From: SLHU01 sp009929975
GTDB taxonomy: Bacteria > Bacillota > Clostridia > Saccharofermentanales > UBA5734
Assembly (NCBI GenBank): GCA_040776905.1
Contig: JAXGZQ010000002.1
Location: 434,001-498,000, forward strand
Direction of reading: 5' to 3'
DNA length: 64,000 nucleotides
In this document: positions 8,489-14,369 of the stretch, one piece after another
How the letters are laid out: every line of letters begins with the position of its first letter
Numbering within the stretch: the stretch's first letter is position 1
Program-made: the position numbers and the translations under genes
The notes under the pieces: model-generated
What the model was told of the DNA's origin: nothing
Databases searched by the model: none
What the model saw: only the letters and a program-made list of their open reading frames with translations

Positions 8489-9997
8489 GTGAATGAGATG
8501 ATTATCGGGTTTCTGCCACTGGATACTCGACCCTGTACCTATGATCTGCCGGTGCAGCTCGCGCGACAGGCAGGGGCAACGGTCAGGCTCCCGCCGCAAG
8601 GCATGATGAGGCATTACAAAACAGGATCAGACACCCGTGCGCTGAGCCGCTGGCTGGAAGAAACAGCGCCGAAATGCGACGCGTTCGTCATCAGTGTCGA
8701 ACAGCTGCTGTACGGCGGCCTCATCCAGTCCCGCCAGGCGCTGGTGGAACCGGATCTGCTGATGGAACGATTGCAGGTGCTGCGGCGGGTCAGAGAAAAG
8801 ACACCGGGACTGGCGATTTATCTTGCCAATGTTCTGATGCGCACATCCATCAGTACGCTCGATTCCGAGACGCTCGTCTGGTGGGAAAAAGTCAATCGAT
8901 ATTCAACGCTGTATTACCGGGAAAAAGCCCATAACGACAGTGGCGCGGCCCGGCAATGCCGTCAGCTGGAAGGGGAGATCCCCGCGAAAATCCTGCAGAC
9001 GTTCTTTGCGGCACGCCGCTGCGGCCATGAAATCAACCGTGCCTGTATCCGTCTAGTGGCAGAAGGTGTCGCGGAGAATCTCCTGGTTCTGCAGGAAGAT
9101 TGCGCACCTGAGGGTGTGCAGCGGTTTGAACGTGAGATACTGACAAACGACATCGAAACGCTTGGACTCACCGACAAGGTTCATATGTTCAATGGGACGG
9201 ATGAGGCCGGAGCGCAGCTGCTGCAAAAAGCGATAAACCCCGAAGGATGCGGACTCAAAGTGATATGGCTCGGCAAGCAGACCGATTTTACCGCGAGTTA
9301 TGAGGATCGTCCATTCAGGGAAAACCTGGCGGGGCATCTGCGGTCGCTGGCCATGCGCGAAGAAAACGGGGCGCAGTGTGTCCTGTTTATTCTGGTGCCC
9401 CGCTACCAACAGCGTGAAGCTTCGCAGCCATGCGATGATCCGACGCATGAGTACAGCGCTGATGATCTGTGGGAATTCAGCCGCGTCATCAGCACTTATT
9501 CCCGGAAAGGACGGCACTGTTATCTGCTGGACCTCGATTATGCCAATGGCGGAAACGTAAAGTTTCTCGAAATCCTGTCACGTGCTCTGCCGATTCAGTC
9601 GCTCTGGGGCTACGCGGCATGGAATACGGCAAGCAATGCCCTCGGCACGCTGCTGGCGCAGATTCTGGCGAGCCAGTCCGGAAACGGCCAGCTGAACCGC
9701 GCTTTTACGTCGGAACGAGTTCTTGATGACGCGATCTACCAGGCCATCGTCCGCCAGACAGCAGCTGAACGCTTGAAAGCCCGCGGCGAGGACATTTACA
9801 ATATCAAGGACTCAGTACGGGCCGAACACGATCTGCAGGAAGCATTCGAGGGGCTGCGGCCGCTGATGGACGCGATATTCAATGGAGAGGTTCCTGCGTT
9901 CGAAGCGAAGCTGCGCTGGCCACGTTTATTTGAAGCGGCGATATTCACACAATCAGGCGGCGGACCGGTTTTCGTGCCGGATACAAAGAACGTCTGA
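8489..9997 (+). CDS. DUF4127 family protein
   Basis: About 502 residues, a member of the DUF4127 family, whose function is unknown. Family features seen are the opening GFLPLDTRPCTYDLP, a LPPQGMM segment, the conserved VISVEQLLYGGLIQSR near residue 68, and the late YAAWNTASNALGTLLAQ segment. There is no signal peptide or membrane span. It starts 10 bp after leuA and probably shares its transcript. The start may be the GTG at 8489 or the ATG at 8498 (MIIGFLPLDT), which is better spaced from GGGTGA. A link to leucine metabolism is only suggested by position. Confidence 0.85.
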   Translation: MNEMIIGFLPLDTRPCTYDLPVQLARQAGATVRLPPQGMMRHYKTGSDTRALSRWLEETAPKCDAFVISVEQLLYGGLIQSRQALVEPDLLMERLQVLRRVREKTPGLAIYLANVLMRTSISTLDSETLVWWEKVNRYSTLYYREKAHNDSGAARQCRQLEGEIPAKILQTFFAARRCGHEINRACIRLVAEGVAENLLVLQEDCAPEGVQRFEREILTNDIETLGLTDKVHMFNGTDEAGAQLLQKAINPEGCGLKVIWLGKQTDFTASYEDRPFRENLAGHLRSLAMREENGAQCVLFILVPRYQQREASQPCDDPTHEYSADDLWEFSRVISTYSRKGRHCYLLDLDYANGGNVKFLEILSRALPIQSLWGYAAWNTASNALGTLLAQILASQSGNGQLNRAFTSERVLDDAIYQAIVRQTAAERLKARGEDIYNIKDSVRAEHDLQEAFEGLRPLMDAIFNGEVPAFEAKLRWPRLFEAAIFTQSGGGPVFVPDTKNV

Positions 9998-10032
9998 AGT
10001 TGATGGCTGAATTTGATCAATATCAGACTTTA

Positions 10033-10047
10033 TTTTGTCAGACAAAA
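10033..10047. promoter_or_regulatory. 15-bp perfect palindrome TTTTGTCAGACAAAA
   Basis: Seven-base arms around one central base, immediately upstream of a TATAAT (10052-10057), i.e. in the -10/-35 interval of the promoter of the GPPPW-repeat gene. It has the geometry of an operator for a dimeric regulator. The half-site GACAAAA recurs in the large hairpin at 10664-10701. Confidence 0.45.
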
Positions 10048-10051
10048 GATT

Positions 10052-10057
10052 TATAAT
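10052..10057 (+). promoter_or_regulatory. -10 box TATAAT of the GPPPW-repeat gene
   Basis: A perfect TATAAT 64 bp before the ATG at 10121. The -35 position (TTTATT, 17-bp spacing) is poor, which suggests the promoter depends on an activator or is intrinsically weak. Confidence 0.45.
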
Positions 10058-10064
10058 AATAACA

Positions 10065-10087
10065 GAACGAGATGAACGTTTGTTCGC
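10065..10087 (+). repeat. 23-bp repeat, copy 1, upstream of the GPPPW-repeat gene
   Basis: Begins GAACGAGATGAACG and ends TTCGC; it matches the copy at 10530-10552 at 19 of 23 positions. It contains the LexA-like box. Confidence 0.6.
10073..10086. promoter_or_regulatory. LexA-like box upstream of the GPPPW-repeat gene
   Basis: TGAACGTTTGTTCG matches the Gram-positive LexA consensus CGAAC-N4-GTTCG at all but the first position. It lies just downstream of the TATAAT, where bound LexA would block transcription. The lexA promoter itself, 2.2 kb away, carries CGAACAAAAGTTTG. Confidence 0.55.
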
Positions 10088-10120
10088 TAATAACAAAAAT
10101 ACCTCATGGGGGTAGCCGAT

Positions 10121-10531
10121 ATGAAAATAAACCAGTTCAGGCGAATCGTCCCGATTGTTATTTTGACCGGCGGTTTACTGATGACACCGGTGGCCGCGCT
10201 GGAAGCGCTGGATCAGGCTGATGGCCGGGTCAATCAGACCGGAAATCTCGAGGCAGACCGGTATCTGGCTGTCTCTGATGAGGAAAAATCTGCCTGGGAA
10301 GCTCTGGAAACCGAAGGACCGCCGCCATGGTCCAGTGCCAGACAAAAAGATACTGAAGGCTGGTTTGATGGTGATCGTATCGGGCCGCCGCCATGGGCGG
10401 CCAGTCATCAGAATAAAAACAAAGCGGATCAGGCCATCAAGGCTGAGCAGCGTCAACAGTGGCAGGAAAGCGAAAAAGATGGACCGCCGCCATGGGCGGC
10501 TGCCAGTCGTAAAGAAATGCCGGATAACTGA
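10121..10531 (+). CDS. Small secreted protein with three W-x6-GPPPW repeats
   Basis: A 136-residue protein of a family I do not recognise. Residues 1-27 look like a Sec signal peptide: basic start MKINQFRR, hydrophobic core IVPIVILTGGLL, probable cleavage near VAA. The mature part is acidic and polar and holds three copies of W-x6-G-P-P-P-W-[AS]-[AS], about 26-50 residues apart, with no Cys and no anchor. PPPW clusters suggest a binding or wall-associated peptide, but no function can be assigned. An in-frame ATG at 10106 exists, but the ATG at 10121 has GGGGGTAG at proper spacing and directly precedes the signal peptide. A LexA-like box, a palindrome, flanking 23-bp repeats and its own terminator make it a self-contained unit. 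Confidence 0.75.
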   Translation: MKINQFRRIVPIVILTGGLLMTPVAALEALDQADGRVNQTGNLEADRYLAVSDEEKSAWEALETEGPPPWSSARQKDTEGWFDGDRIGPPPWAASHQNKNKADQAIKAEQRQQWQESEKDGPPPWAAASRKEMPDN

Positions 10532-10552
10532 ATGAGATGAATGTTCATTCGC
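10530..10552 (+). repeat. 23-bp repeat, copy 2, at the end of the GPPPW-repeat gene
   Basis: Begins on the G of the stop codon TGA: GAATGAGATGAATG ... TTCGC. It matches copy 1 (10065-10087) at 19 of 23 positions and contains the palindrome GAATGTTCATTC, a degenerate form of the upstream LexA-like box. Confidence 0.6.
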
Positions 10553-10578
10553 AGTATGTATGATTACCGAAAACAGAG

Positions 10579-10602
10579 CCGGTCCGATGACCGGTTTTTG
10601 TT
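10579..10602 (+). terminator. Terminator of the GPPPW-repeat gene
   Basis: CCGGTC, loop CGAT, GACCGG, then TTTTTGTTTG. Confidence 0.8.
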
Positions 10603-10663
10603 TGTTAGGATGTCGAAAGGGTTCATTTGGCCGGAAGGAGCCGTTTTCGTGGATTTGACCTCT

Positions 10664-10701
10664 CCCCAATTAGACAAAATTTTTATTTTGTCTAATTGGG
10701 G
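10664..10701. repeat. Perfect inverted repeat, 17-bp arms, 4-base loop
   Basis: CCCCAATTAGACAAAAT (10664-10680), loop TTTT, then its exact complement (10685-10701). It sits between the convergent GPPPW-repeat gene and HAD gene. It is AT-rich inside and lacks a clean U-run on the plus strand. It could act as a bidirectional terminator or be the remnant ends of a small mobile element. Confidence 0.75.
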
Positions 10702-10755
10702 ATGAAAAAAAGACCGCTTCACTTTTGTCATGATCATCCTGTGTTCGAATGATCA

Positions 10756-11445
10756 TCATGCATCTGTCAGATAATCATTCAATTCGTTCAGATGTCGGAT
10801 CTCAAACGTTGGATTCAGAACAGTCTGAACCTCGCCTGCGGGATTATACCAGCAGGTATCAAGTCCTGACCGCAGTCCCCCGGCGATGTCCGCTGACAAA
10901 GAGTCTCCTATGACCAGCACCTGCTCCGGCCGATCAACTTCGAGCGCATTGAGCACATGGGCAAAATACGCAGGATCCGGTTTCTGGCAACCCATCTCCT
11001 CGGACACAAAGATATCCTGGAAATATGGCGCCAGCGGTGACGCCTTCAGCCTTGGATACTGTACCTGGGCAAACCCGTTGGTGATCAGCGCCAGACGATG
11101 TGTCCCGCTTAATTGGCGGCAGAGTGTTTCGGCTCCATCGATCAGGTCGGGACATTGGCTCAGCTTTTCCAGATAGCAGTCGCTGAAGGCATGGCTGTCA
11201 ACGGTTCGGCCGAAGGCTTCAAATAAACGAAGGAAACGAAGATGACGCAATGCCTCTCTTGTCACGCTTCCCTGTTCGTATTCCAGCCAAAGGGCGTTGT
11301 TAATATCCTGATATATATTGTGAAATGGTGTTGTCACAGTGACACCGAAAAGATGAAGCGCATGCTCAAGTGCCTTGCGCTCTGCACTGATATAGTCAAA
11401 CAGTGTTCCATCAGCGTCAAACAAAAGATATCGGTAACGGTTCAT
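10756..11445 (-). CDS. HAD-family hydrolase, YjjG-like nucleotidase
   Basis: A 229-residue haloacid-dehalogenase-type phosphatase, closest in pattern to YjjG (house-cleaning pyrimidine 5'-nucleotidase). Motif I is FDADGTLFDY near residue 8, with the nucleophile and acid Asp pair. Motif II lies in LALITNGF, the motif III Lys in CQKPDPAYF and motif IV in VIGDSLSADI. The helical cap is between motifs I and II. The ATG at 11445 has GGAG 7 nt upstream; a TTG at 11457 is in frame but worse placed. It begins 15 bp after the membrane-protein gene on the same strand and is probably its operon partner. Exact substrate is inference. Confidence 0.85.
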   Translation of the reverse strand: MNRYRYLLFDADGTLFDYISAERKALEHALHLFGVTVTTPFHNIYQDINNALWLEYEQGSVTREALRHLRFLRLFEAFGRTVDSHAFSDCYLEKLSQCPDLIDGAETLCRQLSGTHRLALITNGFAQVQYPRLKASPLAPYFQDIFVSEEMGCQKPDPAYFAHVLNALEVDRPEQVLVIGDSLSADIAGGLRSGLDTCWYNPAGEVQTVLNPTFEIRHLNELNDYLTDA

Positions 11446-11460
11446 GCGCGGCTCCAATGG

Positions 11461-12150
11461 TCAGTTCCCGGTCATCTGAGTATCGGTTGCGGACAGCCCG
11501 CCCAGATCGGAAATTCCGATGATGCGATACCATTCACTCAGATCACGGATCGGGTTATACATTTCAAACAGCAGGACAAGCGCCAGGATAATCCCGATGA
11601 TCAGGAGCAGCTGGCGCAAAAAACGCTGCTGGCTTTCCATCTGATATTTGCGGTTGATTTTCGCGACGGTGGTATAGCCTTTGAGACGATAGACTTTTTG
11701 TCGGCTTCTGCGGCGGATGGGCGGCGTTTTCCGGCGGATCGGTTTTTGTTTCCGTGCAGGCTGCGAGCCCGATGCTTCAGTTACCGTGGCGGTCATGTTC
11801 CTGATGGAATTGACCGCGATGGTCTGCTCAGAGACCTGCGGATCAGCGGATGGATGCTTCAGGTCAAACCGAACAGTTTCTGATGAGACAGCAGACGGTT
11901 CCGGCGGATCATCCTCCACCGCTGCCTTCTGTTCTGACGCCGGCCATTTTTCCTTAACCTGCCGCACAAGATCCCGGCCGCCCCGCAAGAGCCGGTGCGA
12001 CAAATTTCCCAGACCCTTTGCCGTCTGCCGCGAAGCATATGAAACCCACTGGCTGAACTGTTTCAGCCGGTTCAGGATTGTCTGACGGATCATCTGCCAA
12101 TTGATCGGCTGGTCGTCGCTTTGCTTTGCCACCAGATAATTTCCTTTCAT
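11461..12150 (-). CDS. Single-span membrane protein divergent from lexA, unknown function
   Basis: About 229 residues with no family I recognise. The N-terminal half is polar and basic/acidic (about residues 1-110). Residues around 120-160 are strongly basic (RKQKPIRRKTPPIRRRSRQK). One transmembrane helix lies near residues 185-205 (LLLIIGIILALVLLFEMY), followed by a short outer tail, so it is probably a cytoplasmic protein with a C-terminal anchor. A TATAAT on the minus strand (12177-12172) implies a transcript start near 12164, which excludes the longer in-frame start at 12285. The GTG at 12132, preceded by AAAGGAAA, is an alternative to the ATG at 12150. Several Bacillota place an SOS division inhibitor (yneA) beside lexA, but no LysM domain is present here. 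Confidence 0.65.
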   Translation of the reverse strand: MKGNYLVAKQSDDQPINWQMIRQTILNRLKQFSQWVSYASRQTAKGLGNLSHRLLRGGRDLVRQVKEKWPASEQKAAVEDDPPEPSAVSSETVRFDLKHPSADPQVSEQTIAVNSIRNMTATVTEASGSQPARKQKPIRRKTPPIRRRSRQKVYRLKGYTTVAKINRKYQMESQQRFLRQLLLIIGIILALVLLFEMYNPIRDLSEWYRIIGISDLGGLSATDTQMTGN

Positions 12151-12171
12151 CCTTGCAATAGGACACAAGGA

Positions 12172-12177
12172 ATTATA
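12172..12177 (-). promoter_or_regulatory. -10 box TATAAT of the lexA-divergent gene
   Basis: Minus-strand TATAAT, 22 bp before the ATG at 12150. No good -35 hexamer is seen at 16-18 bp. Confidence 0.4.
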
Positions 12178-12267
12178 ACGCAAAACTGAATAAATTTCAT
12201 CTTTCCGGCGACTCAACGGTACTCTGAACGGCATCAAGGGATATTCAGATATCAACAGACATGAGAA

Positions 12268-12307
12268 CGAACAAAAGTTTGACAATCATCCGTACGTTTG
12301 CTATATT
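12268..12307 (+). promoter_or_regulatory. lexA promoter with overlapping LexA box
   Basis: LexA box CGAACAAAAGTTTG (12268-12281) overlaps the -35 TTGACA (12279-12284). A 17-bp spacer leads to TATATT (12302-12307). This is a strong promoter with textbook autorepression geometry. Confidence 0.85.
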
Positions 12308-12349
12308 ATTGGCGAACCAGATGTGCTTATATCGATTCGGAGGTGCTGA

Positions 12350-12979
12350 ATGGCGACCTATCGTTTTACCCGGGCCAATGTTGAAAATACCGTGAATATG
12401 ATTTATGACTTCATTGTTGAGTATATTCAGCGGGAGGGCTATCCACCTGCCGTCCGTGATATCTGCAACGGAGTCGGTATCAAGTCGACTTCCACCATTC
12501 ATGGCCACCTCAAGCGCCTGCAGGAAAGCGGCCGGATTGAGTATACCGCCGGAAAGCGCCGGGCGATCACTGTCCCGGAAGTCGAAGGCAACCGGGTCAT
12601 TGCCCTGCCGGTCATCGGACAGGTCACAGCTGGAGTGCCGATTCTGGCCCAGGAAAATATCGAACGGACACTGCCGCTCCCCGCGGAATATTTTTCAGAT
12701 GACGGTGATGTGTTCGCCCTGAAAATCAGAGGCGACAGCATGATCGGCGCCGCGATTCTGGATGGCGACTATGTCATCGTCCGCAAACAGAGCACCGCCA
12801 CTCCCGGCGATATTATTGTTGCCCTGATCGGTGACGAGGCAACGGTGAAAACTCTGGCGAACGAAAACGGGAAAATGTTTCTGCAGCCGGAGAATCCCGC
12901 TTATGAGCCCATCCCCTTCGACCACGCCGACTGTCAGGTATTAGGCAAGGTCTGTGGTGTATTCAGGACCGGTGTCTGA
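12350..12979 (+). CDS. lexA: SOS repressor LexA
   Basis: A 209-residue repressor-protease that controls the DNA-damage response. Residues 10-75 form the winged helix-turn-helix (GYPPAVRDIC, SSTIHGHL-like STSTIHGHLKRLQ). The self-cleavage bond is Ala94-Gly95 in VTAGVP, and the catalytic dyad is Ser130 (GDSM) and Lys146 (VRKQ). The ATG at 12350 has GGAGGTGCTGA upstream. Its own promoter carries a LexA box, so it is autoregulated. The last 39 bp overlap the 3' end of hfq on the other strand. The likely regulon in this window is lexA itself and perhaps the GPPPW-repeat gene. Confidence 0.96.
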   Translation: MATYRFTRANVENTVNMIYDFIVEYIQREGYPPAVRDICNGVGIKSTSTIHGHLKRLQESGRIEYTAGKRRAITVPEVEGNRVIALPVIGQVTAGVPILAQENIERTLPLPAEYFSDDGDVFALKIRGDSMIGAAILDGDYVIVRKQSTATPGDIIVALIGDEATVKTLANENGKMFLQPENPAYEPIPFDHADCQVLGKVCGVFRTGV

Positions 12980-13270
12980 ACCTCCCTGCCGATAAGCATC
13001 ATTAAAGATATAATTGACGGTTTGTTTCGGGTTGACCGCGACAATCGCGTTTTTGTAGACCAGATACTGGCGGCCCTCCGTTTCCAGAATGATGGATTGA
13101 TGGTCAAAGCCGATGATCTGGCCATTTTTATGTGACTGGTCAAGCAGCTGGATACTGACTTCAACCTGTTCCCGACGGCAATGATTGAGAAACACGTCCT
13201 GCAGCCTGATCTGATGATTATTGTCTGACCGCTTGTGCTGCAGAGCCGCCATACTGCGATATTGTCCCAT
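12941..13270 (-). CDS. hfq: RNA-binding protein Hfq
   Basis: A 109-residue Sm-like RNA chaperone. The Sm1 region begins QIRLQDVFLNHCRREQVEV and Sm2 is LVYKNAIVAVNP; the usual Sm2 motif YKHAI has Asn in place of His. There is an N-terminal extension of about 18 residues and a short polar tail. The ATG at 13270 has AGGAGG 7 nt upstream; the frame extends further but lacks a signal. Hfq forms hexamer rings and helps small RNAs pair with mRNA. It has its own promoter overlapping the miaA terminator, although it follows miaA as in many bacteria. Its stop lies inside lexA, on the opposite strand. Confidence 0.9.
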   Translation of the reverse strand: MGQYRSMAALQHKRSDNNHQIRLQDVFLNHCRREQVEVSIQLLDQSHKNGQIIGFDHQSIILETEGRQYLVYKNAIVAVNPKQTVNYIFNDAYRQGGSDTGPEYTTDLA

Positions 13271-13300
13271 GAAGTCCTCCTCAAATGTCCTGATGACCTG

Positions 13301-13330
13301 ATCATAAACAAAAAACAACCAGCCGGACAA
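13301..13330 (-). promoter_or_regulatory. Promoter of hfq
   Basis: Minus strand: TTGTCC (13330-13325), 18-bp spacer, TATGAT (13306-13301), 31 bp before the hfq ATG. The -35 box lies in the loop of the miaA terminator hairpin. Confidence 0.5.
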
Positions 13331-13337
13331 TGGGCTG
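13307..13337 (-). terminator. Terminator after miaA
   Basis: Minus strand: CAGCC, 8-base loop, GGCTG, then GTTGTTTTTTGTTT. The stem is short, so partial read-through into hfq is likely. Confidence 0.55.
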
Positions 13338-13406
13338 AAGACAAAAAAAGACATGACGGGTCAGCTGGCGCACAAATCAGCGCTAATTCAGCCGGTCGAC
13401 TGGTCG

Positions 13407-14369
13407 TCAGGCCTGATCCAGGCCGGTTTTCAGCGTCCGCAGAACGTGATCCACCACTTCCTGGCTGGTCTTATTCTTAAGCCAGACCATGGAGGGAATG
13501 CGCCTGAACCAGGTCAGCTGACGTTTCGCATAGCGGCGGCTGCCCATCCTGATCTGTTCGATTGCCTGTTCCAGCGTAGACCGTCCCATAAGATGGTCGA
13601 TCATCTCCTTGTAGCCGATCGCCTGCAGACAGGTGCTTTCCGCATCGATTCCCAGATCAAGCAGCCGCTGAACCTCCGCGATCAAGCCGGCATCCAGCAT
13701 CTCATCAACCCGTCGGTTGATCCTCTCATATAAAACCGGTCGCTCATGGTTGAGACAGAAACAGACAAATGGAAACTGCGGGCCGCGGCGCGAACGTCGA
13801 TTATGTTCTGTTTTGGTCATGCCTGTCAGGTAAAAAAGCTCCAGTGCCCGCAGTGTCCGCCGCTGGTCGGTCGCTGCGATAGCGGCGGCCGCTTCGGGAT
13901 CAATCCGGATCAGTTCGGCACGAAGCGCTGGCAGCCCTTCGACCTCCACCCTCCTCTTCAACCGCTCTTTCAACCGGCTGTCAGAAGGGGTGTCGCTGAA
14001 AACAAGGCCATCAAGCAGCGCGCTGATGTATTGTCCCGTGCCGCCACAGACAATCGCCGTTTTACCACGGGACCTGATCTCCCGCAGCACCGTTTCAGCC
14101 ATCTGGCTGTATTTCGCGACACTGAATGGTTCGCCGGGATCAAGGATATCAATCAGATGATGTGGGATTTTTGCCTGTTCATCCGCGCTGGCCTTGGCGG
14201 TACCGATATCCATACCGCGATAGATCTGCATCGAATCCGCGCTGACAATCTCTCCGTCCAGATGACGGCAGAGCGACAAGGCCGCTGCCGTTTTACCGCT
14301 GGCGGTCGGTCCCGCGATGATGATCACCGGACGGTCCGATTGCTGGTTGAGGATCGATTCACTTGCCAT
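13407..14369 (-). CDS. miaA: tRNA dimethylallyltransferase
   Basis: A 320-residue enzyme transferring a dimethylallyl group to N6 of A37 in tRNAs that read UNN codons. The P-loop is GPTASGKTAAA near residue 20. The segments DSMQIYRGMDIGTAK, DILDPGEPFSVAKY and VCGGTGQYISALLDGL are family hallmarks. ATG at 14369 is preceded by AGGA; it overlaps the mutL stop by one base (TGATG). It is the last gene of the miaB-mutS-mutL-miaA block. MiaB, at the head of the same block, performs the next modification step on the same nucleotide. Confidence 0.95.
   Translation of the reverse strand: MASESILNQQSDRPVIIIAGPTASGKTAAALSLCRHLDGEIVSADSMQIYRGMDIGTAKASADEQAKIPHHLIDILDPGEPFSVAKYSQMAETVLREIRSRGKTAIVCGGTGQYISALLDGLVFSDTPSDSRLKERLKRRVEVEGLPALRAELIRIDPEAAAAIAATDQRRTLRALELFYLTGMTKTEHNRRSRRGPQFPFVCFCLNHERPVLYERINRRVDEMLDAGLIAEVQRLLDLGIDAESTCLQAIGYKEMIDHLMGRSTLEQAIEQIRMGSRRYAKRQLTWFRRIPSMVWLKNKTSQEVVDHVLRTLKTGLDQA

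Noticed and set aside
10541..10552. Second LexA box after the GPPPW-repeat gene
   Set aside because: GAATGTTCATTC departs from the GAAC-N4-GTTC core at both half-sites; reported as a repeat copy only.
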